A stretch of DNA of 64,000 nt from SSC4 sp964443225 (GCA_964443225.1 CAYUCC010000005.1:1-64000), one strand, 5' to 3'; shown: positions 10,750 to 19,522, counted from the stretch's first letter. Numbers and translations are program-made. The notes: generated by a model not told the origin, from the letters alone.

Positions 10750-11084
10750 GCCCTATCGCTCGGAAAATGGATCGTAAACTGGCGACGGTCAAATCGATCG
10801 ACCCCAGTGCTTTGTCAGGTTAGAATGTGTACCGATCCTGCCGCTGTACAAGCGCAGAATGGTGCCAAAATCCAACCTGACAGAGCACCAGGATCAATCA
10901 CGATACCAGCAGCCTCGGTTAAGCTGCAGGTCGGGTCGCCTTGTGCGGGGAGGCTGGTTTAAGTATTACGGGTTTGTTGTCCAAGGTCTGTAAACTGGTA
11001 CCCAAACCGATTGACGCCCATCCGGCTGCGGAGTACAATGGAAATGGCCCCACAGCCCACCAAGCGTTCTCCAACGGAGGAGTT
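10750..11084. other. divergent intergenic region with inverted repeat
   Basis: 335-bp divergent region between the kinase-like gene (minus) and the acylase gene (plus). It holds a 15-bp inverted repeat with one mismatch (10807-10821 and 10874-10888, 52-bp spacer, core TGTCAGGTT/AACCTGACA) and the acylase promoter at 11011-11039. An open frame reaches back to 10941 but runs through the promoter. No other gene is seen. Confidence 0.6.
11011..11039 (+). promoter_or_regulatory. promoter of the acylase gene
   Basis: TTGACG (11011-11016), 17-bp spacer, TACAAT (11034-11039). The predicted transcript start is near 11047, about 38 nt before the ATG at 11085. This excludes the longer open frame beginning at 10941. 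Confidence 0.75.
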
Positions 11085-13607
11085 ATGTTACGTTCTGAAC
11101 CTGTTCTGGCGGACAGTCCGCCAGGCAATCGGTTGCTGCGAGACGGGGGCCGCGCAGCCCAGGCGGTCGCTGCGCGCGATGCCTCCCTGCGCCGTGCGGC
11201 GTTTGTCCTTTCTCGACGTCGCCTGCCGCTGACGACAGGAGAACTGATCCTGCCCGGGCTGCACAAACAGGTGACGATTCGCCGCGACCGCTGGGGCATC
11301 CCACACATCGAAGCCAATGATCGCCATGATCTGTTCTACGCCCAGGGCTTCGTACATGCCCAAGAGCGTTTGTGGCAGATGGAAGTCAACCGCCGGCTGG
11401 GTCAGGGGCGCCTGGCCGAGTTGTTTGGCGCTGTTGCGCTGGATACCGATCGCCTGGTACGTGCCGTGGGGTTTCCCCGGCTGGCGCAGATCGACTGGCA
11501 GCAGGCGTCACCGGCCGTGCGCGATGTGATCACCGCCTACGCGGCCGGGGTCAACGTATGGCTCAACATCGGCCAGCGCCCGCTCGAGTTCGTGCTGCTG
11601 CGCCACACGCCCGAGGTGTGGACACCGCTCGACACCCTGGCATATGCGCGGGTCATGATTTGGGTCCTGTCCCATGGCTGGAGCGGCGAGCTGACACGGG
11701 CGCGCCTGCTGCAGGCCCTCGGCCCCGACAAACTGGCCGACCTGGAAATCCAATATCCAGAGCGGCACCCCATCACCCTGCCACCCGGTATCGACTTCGC
11801 TGAGCTCGTGCTCGATCCCAAGGTTGCTGCCTTGCAGGGGCCATTCCTGGGACGCGCCTTGGAGGGCGGCGGTATCGGCAGCAACGGCTGGGTGGTGAGC
11901 GGCGCTCGCTCGACGACCGGCCACCCGCTGTTGTGTAACGACATGCACCTGCCGCTCAATGCGCCGTCGCTGTGGATCTACAACCACCTGCACAGCCAGG
12001 ACGGCCTGCACGTGGCAGGGGTCTCGCTGCCCGGCGCGCCGGGTGTCATGGTGGGACACAACGCCGCTATCGCCTGGGGCATTACCCTGGCGTTCACCGA
12101 CTGTGAAGACCTCTATGTCGAACAGGTCGATCCGGCACACCCGCATCGTTACTGGTACCGCGATCGATGGGTGGAGATGGAGGTCGTGCGCGAAGAAATC
12201 CACGTGCGCGGTCGTGCCGCACCGCACATCGAGGAGGTTCGCCGCACCTGTCATGGGCCGGTGCTCGGCCCCGTGCTGTCACACCTGACGACTCCCGCGG
12301 CCCGCGCCGCCGAGACGATGGCCGCACCCGCCGATCCCGACCCGGCCCATCACCGGCGTGCCCGGCGTTACGCACTGGCCCTGTGCTCGATGGCCCTGCA
12401 GCCGATGCAGACCACGGCGGGATTCATGCAGGTCAACGAAGCCGCCGCGTGGGACGATTTTGTGGCCGCCATGCGCCTGATCGAGGCACCGCAGCTGAAT
12501 GTGCTGTACGCCGATCGTGCGGGCAACATCGGCTACTGGCTCACGGGAACGATTCCCGTGCGCGGTCGCGGCCAGGGCTTGATCCCGGCACCGGGCTGGA
12601 CGGGCGAATACGATTGGATCGGCAGCGTGCCTTTTGCTGCCATGCCCCACGCTTACAATCCCCCCGAAGGCCTGATCGTCACCTGCAACCATCGCATTGT
12701 CGGCGATGACTACCCCTACTACCTCGGTTCGAGCTGGATGAACGGCTATCGCGCCCAGCGCGTTCGGGAGATATTGGACCCGCTGCCCGTGATCTCACCC
12801 GATGACTGCCGGCGTTTGCAGATCGATCAATTCTCCCTGCCTGGCGTGGCGCTGGTGGCACGTTTGCGTGACCTGGCCCCCGCCGATGCGGACGCACAGT
12901 TGGGTCTGAATCTCCTGCGCCACTGGGATGGTTGGTTGGGTGTCGACAGCGTCGGCGGGGCCGTCTTCCAGGTGCTGCGCAGCCGCCTGCTGGCGGGGGT
13001 ACTGCTGCCCACGTTGGGGAAGGAACTGACAGTGGCCTACCTCGGTGCCGGCTACCACGAGCTCCTGGTGCCGGTCACCGAGTTCTATGGCCATGCCACG
13101 GACCGGCTGCTGGCCTGGCTGGACGATCCGCTAGCGAGGTGGGTTCAGGCTGCGGGGGGTAGGGAAGCGGTATTGGAACGCGCCTTGGCCGAAGCCGTGC
13201 AGTGGCTGCGTCGTCACCTCGGCGCCGATCCGGCGGATTGGCAGTGGGGACGGCTGCATCGAACCACATTTCACCATACCCTGGGGGTACGCAAGCCGCT
13301 CGACCATATTTTCAACCTGGGATCGTTTCCCACCGGCGGTGACACCGACACCGTCTGGCAGGCGGCGTCCCTGCCGGGCACCTACCAAAACGACGGGTTC
13401 TCGGCTTCTTACCGGCAGGTCGTCGACCTGGGTAACTTTACGAACTCGCTGGCCGTGCTGCCGCCCGGGCAATCGGGCCACCTGGCCAGCCCTCATTATC
13501 GCGACCAGGTGCCGCTGTGGATGGAAGGCCAGGGATGGCGCATGCTGTGGCACGACGAGGAAATCAAGCGGGAGGCTGTGGATTTGCTGATGCTTCGCCG
13601 TCTTTGA
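11085..13607 (+). CDS. penicillin acylase family (Ntn-hydrolase) amidohydrolase
   Basis: 840 residues. The family cleaves amide bonds of beta-lactams, acyl-homoserine lactones or other N-acyl compounds after self-processing into alpha and beta chains. The predicted N-terminal nucleophile of the beta chain is Ser266 in 'GGIGSNGWVVSG', so the alpha part is about 265 and the beta part about 575 residues. Other family blocks are 'RDRWGIPHIEA', 'YAQGFVHAQERLWQME', 'LLCNDMHLPL' and 'GGDTDTVWQA'. The ATG at 11085 follows GGAGGAG. Unusually for a family that is normally exported, no signal peptide is visible: the N terminus is polar and Arg-rich. Substrate undetermined. It is followed by a metalloprotease gene with its own promoter. 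Confidence 0.9.
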   Translation: MLRSEPVLADSPPGNRLLRDGGRAAQAVAARDASLRRAAFVLSRRRLPLTTGELILPGLHKQVTIRRDRWGIPHIEANDRHDLFYAQGFVHAQERLWQMEVNRRLGQGRLAELFGAVALDTDRLVRAVGFPRLAQIDWQQASPAVRDVITAYAAGVNVWLNIGQRPLEFVLLRHTPEVWTPLDTLAYARVMIWVLSHGWSGELTRARLLQALGPDKLADLEIQYPERHPITLPPGIDFAELVLDPKVAALQGPFLGRALEGGGIGSNGWVVSGARSTTGHPLLCNDMHLPLNAPSLWIYNHLHSQDGLHVAGVSLPGAPGVMVGHNAAIAWGITLAFTDCEDLYVEQVDPAHPHRYWYRDRWVEMEVVREEIHVRGRAAPHIEEVRRTCHGPVLGPVLSHLTTPAARAAETMAAPADPDPAHHRRARRYALALCSMALQPMQTTAGFMQVNEAAAWDDFVAAMRLIEAPQLNVLYADRAGNIGYWLTGTIPVRGRGQGLIPAPGWTGEYDWIGSVPFAAMPHAYNPPEGLIVTCNHRIVGDDYPYYLGSSWMNGYRAQRVREILDPLPVISPDDCRRLQIDQFSLPGVALVARLRDLAPADADAQLGLNLLRHWDGWLGVDSVGGAVFQVLRSRLLAGVLLPTLGKELTVAYLGAGYHELLVPVTEFYGHATDRLLAWLDDPLARWVQAAGGREAVLERALAEAVQWLRRHLGADPADWQWGRLHRTTFHHTLGVRKPLDHIFNLGSFPTGGDTDTVWQAASLPGTYQNDGFSASYRQVVDLGNFTNSLAVLPPGQSGHLASPHYRDQVPLWMEGQGWRMLWHDEEIKREAVDLLMLRRL

Positions 13608-13613
13608 TATAAT
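13584..13613 (+). promoter_or_regulatory. promoter of the M64 peptidase gene
   Basis: TTGCTG (13584-13589), 18-bp spacer, TATAAT (13608-13613). The -35 is inside the last codons of the acylase gene. Predicted start is near 13620, giving about 40 nt before the ATG at 13660. Confidence 0.6.
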
Positions 13614-13659
13614 GCACGCCAAACACGTCCAGCTGCCGTAACGCCTGGGAGACATCAAC

Positions 13660-15075
13660 ATGCACGCCTGCGATGGTCGAGCCTGCACGTCTGCAACGCC
13701 CTGGCGGCCTATCCACACCGTTGTGATGACCATCCTGTTTGCCATCCTATGGACGGCATCCTTTCCTGTGAACGCCAGCGCGGTGTCTTCGCTGGCGGCA
13801 GGCCCGCAGCCGCCCGCGCCGATCCTCATCGTCAGCCTGCGTTATACCAACGATGAGTTCAGCCTGTTACAGATCCAGGCCCAAACGGGCTACACCACCG
13901 GCACCGGCAGCCCGGTCGACCCCCAGGACCTGTACACGCTGCTGCTGCTGGATGCGGAGGGTCGCGCCCTGGCCACGCAGCAGTTCGCCGTGGGCAAAGT
14001 GATCTGGGATGCACCAATCCTGGGTGAGTTCGAGGGGCACGAGGAGGGTGCGGTGATGCCAGAGGTGCTGGAGCCGGCGGTCATTGTGCCCGACCTGGAG
14101 GCGGCCACGGCGCTCGAAATCTATGATCTGAACGGAACGTTGAAGTTGCGCGTCGACGATCTACCCGCGCGTATCGATCGCCCAACGAAGCCCACGATCC
14201 CGGCGGCTGGGGAGGATATCTCGACACCGTGTTGTGGTGACAGCTGCCTCGATATCCTGTTGCTGGGCGATGATTATACGACGCAGGCCAGCCTGGACAC
14301 CTTCCGATCCGACGTCGCGTTCATGGCGAGTTATTTTCGCCAGGTAGCACCGTTCAGCAGCCGCCCCAACCTGGTCAATCTGCGGGCTTTGCCAAGCACC
14401 CAGGACCTGCAGTGCAACTACGGCTGCTTTGGCAACCCGCGGCTGATCTGCTGCAATTCGACCCTGATTTCGATCCTGGCCAGTCAGGTGCCCCACGACA
14501 AAGTCGTCGTGCTCATCAACAACGAAACGTACGGTGGTTCGGGCAGTGTCAACTACGCCACCGCCTACCACCGTGCACCACAGTACGGCCCGCAGGTGAT
14601 GATTCACGAGTTTGCCCACAGCTTTGCGCTGCTGGGGGACGAGTACAGCTTCGGACCGTACAACGGCTCGGGACCGCCGCGCGCCAACTGCGATGACAAT
14701 CCGGCTTGCCCGCGTTGGTACGGACAGCCAGGGACGAGCTGTATCCCAGGCTGCACCTTCGATGAATGGTTTCGCCCCACCGACGACTGTTTGATGCTGC
14801 GCATTCGTACGGAACCGGCCAGTGGGACGTTCTGTCCTGTCTGCCGCATACTCTTGACCGAGGCGCTGGACGCATTCACGGATCAGTGGTCCGACACCAA
14901 CTGCGACGGCGGCACCGACGTGCTCGACGTGACGCGCGTGGCCGAGGCCTGGAATGACTACGTCCAGCAGGGTGTGTACGACAGCAACCTCGACGTGGAC
15001 TCGGCGGGCGCGGGTGACGGTGACATCGACGTCATCGATGTCGTGCTGGTAACGACGCGTTTCGGCGTGCCTTGA
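13660..15075 (+). CDS. secreted M64-family metallopeptidase with dockerin-like tail
   Basis: 471-residue exported zinc peptidase. It has a signal peptide (about 18-42), an N-terminal beta domain (about 50-180), and a peptidase domain (about 190-410) with the zinc site 'HEFAHSFALLGDEY' starting at His316. This HExxHxxxxxxxDE pattern is characteristic of the M64 (IgA-peptidase-type) family. The domain is Cys-rich ('CCGDSCLD', 'CNYGCFG', 'CCNS'), suggesting extracellular disulfides. The last 65 residues carry two dockerin-I-like calcium loops ('DTNCDGGTDVLD' and 'DSNLDVDSAGAGDGDIDVID'), which normally dock onto cohesins or serve as folding modules. GGGAGA lies 7-12 nt before the ATG. Substrate unknown. 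Confidence 0.88.
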   Translation: MHACDGRACTSATPWRPIHTVVMTILFAILWTASFPVNASAVSSLAAGPQPPAPILIVSLRYTNDEFSLLQIQAQTGYTTGTGSPVDPQDLYTLLLLDAEGRALATQQFAVGKVIWDAPILGEFEGHEEGAVMPEVLEPAVIVPDLEAATALEIYDLNGTLKLRVDDLPARIDRPTKPTIPAAGEDISTPCCGDSCLDILLLGDDYTTQASLDTFRSDVAFMASYFRQVAPFSSRPNLVNLRALPSTQDLQCNYGCFGNPRLICCNSTLISILASQVPHDKVVVLINNETYGGSGSVNYATAYHRAPQYGPQVMIHEFAHSFALLGDEYSFGPYNGSGPPRANCDDNPACPRWYGQPGTSCIPGCTFDEWFRPTDDCLMLRIRTEPASGTFCPVCRILLTEALDAFTDQWSDTNCDGGTDVLDVTRVAEAWNDYVQQGVYDSNLDVDSAGAGDGDIDVIDVVLVTTRFGVP

Positions 15076-15099
15076 TGACCCCCGCCGGTTTGTTATCAT
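15072..15099 (+). promoter_or_regulatory. possible promoter of the prenyltransferase gene
   Basis: TTGATG (15072-15077), 16-bp spacer, TATCAT (15094-15099). It starts in the last codons of the peptidase gene, 31 bp before the UbiA ATG. The match is only fair. Confidence 0.4.
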
Positions 15100-15129
15100 T
15101 TTTTTAGGAGTGAAAGGAGCTGCTCAATC

Positions 15130-16014
15130 ATGCAAACCCTGACCCGTCACGCCAGTATGGTCATCCGCCTCACGCGTGTCGACGAATACCTCGCATTTGT
15201 CATCGTCACGACGTTTTTTGGCTTCAACGTGGCTGGTGCCTTCACCGTGAGCCTGCCCCTGGTCGCGGTGATTTTGGGCAACCTTTTGGCGGTTGCCTTT
15301 GCGTTCATGATCAACGACGTCGAAGATGCGCCAGACGATGCCCAAGACCTGGCCAAGGTCAACCGCAACCCCGTGTCGGCCGGTGACGTGTCCGCACGCA
15401 CCGCCTACATTGCGTCATTTGCCGTAGCCGGGCTGGCGGCTGCCGCGTACGCTTTTGCGGGCTGGCGCCCCTTCGTGCTCGGTGTGCTCTGCCTGCTGCT
15501 GGGTCTGCTCTACTCCTGGCGGGTCGTTCGCCTGAAGGCGATCCCGGGTGCAGACGTGGTGTCGCACGTGCTGCTGCTGGCGGCCTTGCAGTTCCTCTGC
15601 GCCTACTTCGCCTTTCAATCAGGCGGCTGGACGTGGGTGCTGCCCTGTTTGTTCGTCGTGCTCATTTCGACCTACGGTCAGCTCTTCAACCAGCTGCGCG
15701 ATTTCGAAGGGGATCGCCTGGCGGGTTATACGAACACAGCCGCCCTGGCCGGCAAACGGGTGACGCAGTGGTCGTTGTTTGCCATCCTGGGTGCGGCCCT
15801 GGTCGTGCTGGCCCTGTGTGTGTGGCTGGGCATCGTGCCGGAACGGATCCTGCTGCTGGCCCTGGTCGTCACCCCAGTGGTCATCTTCCGTCAGGTGCGC
15901 GAAATGTCGATCAAAGACGCCAAACACGTGACCAGCCCCTTCCAGGAACCGATGATTCTGGTGGGCGTAGTCGCCATGCTGGCCTGGTGGTTCGGCGGCG
16001 CCATCTGGTCGTAG
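15130..16014 (+). CDS. UbiA-family prenyltransferase
   Basis: 294-residue integral membrane protein with eight to nine helices. It has both Asp-rich prenyl-diphosphate/Mg sites of the UbiA superfamily: 'NDVEDAPDDAQD' (about 61-72) and 'DFEGDRLAGYTNTA' (about 194-207). These enzymes attach prenyl chains to aromatic or other acceptors (quinones, hemes, chlorophylls, lipids). The acceptor cannot be assigned; no quinone or heme genes are adjacent. GAAAGGAGC precedes the ATG by 10 nt; a second in-frame ATG at codon 10 is possible. The TAG stop is immediately followed by a G-rich array, and the convergent neighbour ends 106 bp away. Confidence 0.85.
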   Translation: MQTLTRHASMVIRLTRVDEYLAFVIVTTFFGFNVAGAFTVSLPLVAVILGNLLAVAFAFMINDVEDAPDDAQDLAKVNRNPVSAGDVSARTAYIASFAVAGLAAAAYAFAGWRPFVLGVLCLLLGLLYSWRVVRLKAIPGADVVSHVLLLAALQFLCAYFAFQSGGWTWVLPCLFVVLISTYGQLFNQLRDFEGDRLAGYTNTAALAGKRVTQWSLFAILGAALVVLALCVWLGIVPERILLLALVVTPVVIFRQVREMSIKDAKHVTSPFQEPMILVGVVAMLAWWFGGAIWS

Positions 16015-16142
16015 GGGGATGGGGGATGGGGGTCAGGGGTTGGGGGTTGGGGGTTGGGGGCCAGGGGTTGGGGACTTGCTGCATGATGTGTCCTAACCCC
16101 TGATCCCCATCCCCTGGCCCCTAATCCCCATCCCCTATCCCC
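16015..16142. repeat. paired G-rich/C-rich arrays between convergent genes
   Basis: Directly after the TAG of the UbiA gene the plus strand is G-rich (16015-16076: GGGGATGGGGG, GGGGTTGGGGG). From 16094 to 16142 it is C-rich, i.e. G-rich on the minus strand, beginning at the TAG of the convergent glycosyltransferase gene (16121-16123). The array also encodes that protein's last residues (GVGIGDGD). The two halves can pair as a long imperfect hairpin. Confidence 0.9.
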
Positions 16143-17749
16143 ACTCCGCGCCGCGCAAATACCAGTGCGTAGGGGTTCGGGCCGGGGGGGATGGCTGCGA
16201 CGGGCCGGTAGTCGCGGCGAAACGGCTCACTCGACAGCAGTGCGGCCATGAATAAATCGTCGGCAAAACGAGTCTCGACAATGAGCACGTCGGGCTGGCG
16301 CATGTGAAGCAGGTAGTTTTGCAGTCGGGCTGCCAGCTCGTGACGGGTGGCGGTCACCGCAGTGGATACGGAGCCGCCAGCCCGCAGCGTGCGCACGACG
16401 CCCCCGACCCGGCTGGGCAAGCCGTATATCTGCCCAATCTCGCGGTCGGTCAATCCCAACGTATCGATGAAACGAATATCCCGTCCAGACTGCAGGGCAT
16501 AATACGGGGCCTTGCCCATCTGGCCATAGGCCACGACACTGCCATCGGGTACATTCTCGGTTATCCAACGCGCCATGACGACGTGGGCGCGATCGGAAAA
16601 TGGCAGATGCTCGACGCTGGCGTACGGGTCGCGCCACTCCTGCGCCACACGCGCCAGCACGTGGGGTACCTGAAACACACGCCCAACGTCGATCAACGAG
16701 GCGATCACGAGCAGCCCAAACAGCCCCCATCGCAGCACGCGGTGCATCCCAACTGACCCATGCCCCGCCCGCTCCCCCACAAGCGCAGCGTACGATCCCC
16801 AGAACGCCACCATCAAAAGCGGCACGGCCGGTACGCAGAAGCGAAAATACCACTTCTGGTCGCCACCGACTAAAATCTGATAGACGAGCGTCACAAAAAC
16901 CACCACGAGCAGGATGAACGACAGGCGTCGATCCAAACGCCGGCGCAGCCAGGCGAACAACGGCACCAGAAAGAGCAAACCACCAAAATACCAGGCCCAC
17001 GAGGCCAGCTGATAACCGGAACGAACGATGTATTCGGGGTGGATTTTGACGCCCGTATTGGGCAGCAGTGTTCCAAAGGTGAGGTAACGCCAGAGCAGCA
17101 GAAGACCAACACCAACGCCCAGGGCCGCCAGGTAGCGCACAGTACCGCGTCCGTCACGGCCGGAACGCCAGCGGTCGATCAGCACCGGCAGCACCAGCAG
17201 CACCCCCTCGGGACGCGAGAGGGCGGCCACGGGCAGCAGCAGCATGGCCAGCGGGCGCGTCCATGGGGCAGCACGCGGGACGAGGGGATGCTCGGCGGCC
17301 AGGTAGAACGCCACGAACAGCACCAACACGAGGGTGTACCACGGCGTATCCAACCCGCTGCGGGCCCAAACCATCAGGGGATAGGCCAATGCCACCCCCC
17401 AAACGCTGGCCAGACGCCCCCAACGGTCCAACCCCGCCGACCGGCCCAGGCCGTGCGTCGCAGCCACAATCAGCGCACCACACGCGATGCCCAGGACGGG
17501 CACCGCGGCCGGCAGGTAGAAGCCGGCGCGCGCCAGGAGACCCACGAACAGCATCCACAGCGGGCTGGAAAAGCCCTCGACCGGCTCGCCGGGGTTGAAC
17601 ACCAACCCCTGGCCGTGCACCCAATGCCAGGCGTAGCGGTAGTAAATGAACGCGTCCTCTTCGGACTCCAGGTAGGTCAAAACAGCCAGCAGGACGAACG
17701 CGGCCATCGCCACCAACACCCACCCGCGCTCGCGACGGGCGATGACCAT
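16121..17749 (-). CDS. GT-C fold membrane glycosyltransferase (GT39/ArnT-like)
   Basis: 542 residues with about ten transmembrane helices and a periplasmic C-terminal part (about 400-542). The first extracytoplasmic loop carries 'SEEDAFIYYRYAWHWVHGQG' followed by 'FNPGEPVEGFSSPLW', the acidic-motif loop of polyprenyl-phosphate-sugar-dependent GT-C enzymes. These move a sugar from a lipid carrier to an acceptor outside the membrane. The start at 17749 overlaps the upstream stop as TGATG; 177 upstream codons in the same frame are low-complexity Arg/His and rejected. The last eight residues (GVGIGDGD) are encoded by a G-rich repeat array, so the natural C terminus has been altered. Acceptor unknown; possibly a lipoprotein or envelope glycan given lspA in the operon. 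Confidence 0.82.
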   Translation of the reverse strand: MVIARRERGWVLVAMAAFVLLAVLTYLESEEDAFIYYRYAWHWVHGQGLVFNPGEPVEGFSSPLWMLFVGLLARAGFYLPAAVPVLGIACGALIVAATHGLGRSAGLDRWGRLASVWGVALAYPLMVWARSGLDTPWYTLVLVLFVAFYLAAEHPLVPRAAPWTRPLAMLLLPVAALSRPEGVLLVLPVLIDRWRSGRDGRGTVRYLAALGVGVGLLLLWRYLTFGTLLPNTGVKIHPEYIVRSGYQLASWAWYFGGLLFLVPLFAWLRRRLDRRLSFILLVVVFVTLVYQILVGGDQKWYFRFCVPAVPLLMVAFWGSYAALVGERAGHGSVGMHRVLRWGLFGLLVIASLIDVGRVFQVPHVLARVAQEWRDPYASVEHLPFSDRAHVVMARWITENVPDGSVVAYGQMGKAPYYALQSGRDIRFIDTLGLTDREIGQIYGLPSRVGGVVRTLRAGGSVSTAVTATRHELAARLQNYLLHMRQPDVLIVETRFADDLFMAALLSSEPFRRDYRPVAAIPPGPNPYALVFARRGVGIGDGD

Positions 17750-18309
17750 CAGGCGGTTCGACGCAGGCGCATCCAGAGCCACCGGATGCCGTAGGCCATG
17801 ACGAAGAGCAGGGTGACCGCAATGAGGGCAAACTTCAGAGCGGCGCAGATTGCCGCAAGGGTGGTGAAGGGGGTCAGGGTTGCCGCCGTACCGGCGCTTG
17901 CCACGCGGTATAACACGACGAGCAGGTTGACGTTCTCGATGACGTCGAGGATGCCCGCCAGCACGGGAAAGAGGATCAAACGACGGCCCCAGCGCGCCCA
18001 ACTCCCCTGGCCGTGGCGGGCGATGAGCGTGCAGGCGGCCGCCAATCCGCTTGCGTACAAAACGATGTAGGCAAAATCGAGCCAGAGCGCGCGCTGGGCC
18101 ACGGCAATACCATCCGCCGGCCACGCGCCAATGATGTCCAGGGCACGCGCGGGTGTGAACGCTAACTCCAGGGCAACAACCCCCGCCGTGCCACCGGCCG
18201 CACGCAGCTGAGTCTCCATGCTCTGGAACACCACGGTAAAAGCGATCACACCCAACAACGCGATCGACACGAGCAGCCACAAGAAACGGTCGGAGAGTCT
18301 CATGATCAC
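17749..18309 (-). CDS. small four-helix membrane protein of unknown function
   Basis: 186 residues with hydrophobic segments at about 8-28, 75-98, 112-135 and 150-178, and a first extracytoplasmic loop of about 45 residues. I do not recognise a family. The frame begins with GTG (18309) immediately after the lspA stop; an ATG two codons later (18303) is the alternative, with AGGTG just upstream of it. It overlaps the glycosyltransferase start by one base (TGATG). Its position inside a lipoprotein-processing/glycosyltransferase operon suggests an envelope role, but this is context only. Confidence 0.7.
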   Translation of the reverse strand: MIMRLSDRFLWLLVSIALLGVIAFTVVFQSMETQLRAAGGTAGVVALELAFTPARALDIIGAWPADGIAVAQRALWLDFAYIVLYASGLAAACTLIARHGQGSWARWGRRLILFPVLAGILDVIENVNLLVVLYRVASAGTAATLTPFTTLAAICAALKFALIAVTLLFVMAYGIRWLWMRLRRTA

Positions 18310-18828
18310 CTACGCCGAGTTGGGAGATTCTACCGGTACCTCGTCACGGTCGAGCCAGGCGTCGAGCAGCAGCAGCACCACACCCACTGTGATGGCGCTG
18401 TCCGCCACGTTGAACACGGGCCAGCTAAAGCTGGTGCCGGCATGCCAGTAGACAAAATCGACGACGAACCCGCGCGTGAAGCGGTCGATGAGGTTGCCCA
18501 TAGCACCCGTCGCAATGAACGAGACGGCAAGCAGGGTCAAAGGCCGGCGCGGGGCTTTGGCGACGTACCACGTCAATACGACCAACGTCACCAGCGCGAC
18601 CGTCACAACGAAGGGGATACGGATCGGTTCTGGGATGAAGCGAGTCAACCCAAAGGCGGTGTAGGGGTTTTCGACGTAGATGAAATCCCAGAAGTTGGGA
18701 ATCACGACGATCGCCGGTTGTCCCTTCAGGCTTTGCATCGCCCACAGTTTGCTCAGCTGGTCCAACACGACCAGGGCGAGGGTCAAAAAAGCAAATACGC
18801 CCAACTGGCGCAGCTGTCGTTTATCCAC
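18310..18828 (-). CDS. lspA: lipoprotein signal peptidase (signal peptidase II)
   Basis: 172 residues, four transmembrane helices. LspA is the membrane aspartyl protease that removes the signal peptide from diacylglyceryl-modified prolipoproteins. All family boxes are present: 'VLDQLSK' (22-28), 'VENPYTAFG' (52-60), 'GNLIDR' (Asp115), 'GFVVDFV' (Asp124) and 'FNVADSAITVG' (Asp143). Asp124 and Asp143 align with the catalytic pair. Its start overlaps the end of the HAD phosphatase gene by 8 bp, and the next gene starts at its stop codon, so the operon is translationally coupled. A likely substrate in this window is the DUF3048 lipoprotein (lipobox LGGC). Confidence 0.96.
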   Translation of the reverse strand: MDKRQLRQLGVFAFLTLALVVLDQLSKLWAMQSLKGQPAIVVIPNFWDFIYVENPYTAFGLTRFIPEPIRIPFVVTVALVTLVVLTWYVAKAPRRPLTLLAVSFIATGAMGNLIDRFTRGFVVDFVYWHAGTSFSWPVFNVADSAITVGVVLLLLDAWLDRDEVPVESPNSA

Positions 18829-19522
18829 GATCTATCTCCCGTTCGATTGGCAGCGTATGGTGCACGAGCCAATCGCGCGCCGCGACCAGGTCGGGCACAA
18901 CTGCCGTGGCGACACTGACATCGAAACGGTGTACGGCGTCGTTGGGGATGGCAATCGTCACCATGCCCGCCGCCCGTCCGGCCTGAACACCGGGCAGCGA
19001 GTCTTCCAGAACGACACAGGTGTCGGTCGCGACACCCAGGCGTGCGGCGGCCAACACGTAGATGTCGGGGGCCGGCTTGCCGCGCGCAACGTCTTCTGCG
19101 GTCACCAAATGATCGACGCGGTCACTGACGCCGATGGCCTGCAGCATCGACGCCGCGTAATCACGGCTGCTGGACGTGGCCACAGCGCGTGCAACACCCA
19201 CGGTATCCAACCAATCCAGCAGCGACAGGAGCCCCGGCATTGGCTGCACGCGGGTGCGGGCGTGAGAAATCAGCGTCTCCTCGCGCTGCCGCAGGAACTC
19301 GTTCATCTCGACGTCCAGGCTGTGATGGCGTACGACCAGCACCGCCACTTCCTGCACACGCCGTCCAATCATGTCCGGCAGCAGGGTCTCGTCGAACGTA
19401 ACACCGTACGCAGCCAGGAGCAGATGCCAGGCCTCGCGCGACAGCGGCTCGGAATCGATCATCAACCCATCGAGATCGAAGAGCACCGCCGCCAGGGGCA
19501 TATGCGTTGGCGGTTGCTTCAC
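18821..19522 (-). CDS. HAD-superfamily phosphatase (beta-phosphoglucomutase/phosphatase-like)
   Basis: 233 residues with a complete HAD fold. Motif I is 'FDLDGLMIDSEP' (nucleophile and acid Asp), with a helical cap at about 28-95. Motif II is 'ATSSSRDY', motif III Lys is in 'GKPAPDIY', and motif IV is 'VVLEDSLPGVQAG'. This subgroup dephosphorylates or mutates small sugar phosphates; the substrate is not predictable. The GTG start at 19522 overlaps the upstream stop as GTGA; an ATG at codon 8 is a weaker alternative. Member of the 20.1-16.1 kb operon. Confidence 0.88.
   Translation of the reverse strand: MKQPPTHMPLAAVLFDLDGLMIDSEPLSREAWHLLLAAYGVTFDETLLPDMIGRRVQEVAVLVVRHHSLDVEMNEFLRQREETLISHARTRVQPMPGLLSLLDWLDTVGVARAVATSSSRDYAASMLQAIGVSDRVDHLVTAEDVARGKPAPDIYVLAAARLGVATDTCVVLEDSLPGVQAGRAAGMVTIAIPNDAVHRFDVSVATAVVPDLVAARDWLVHHTLPIEREIDRG

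Noticed and set aside
17750..18280. 177-codon N-terminal extension of the GT-C gene
   Set aside because: It reads the membrane-protein gene in another frame; the TGATG junction at 17749 and the hydrophobic start support the shorter protein. The same reasoning trims the polymerase, GT4, deacetylase-like, methyltransferase and adaptor genes.
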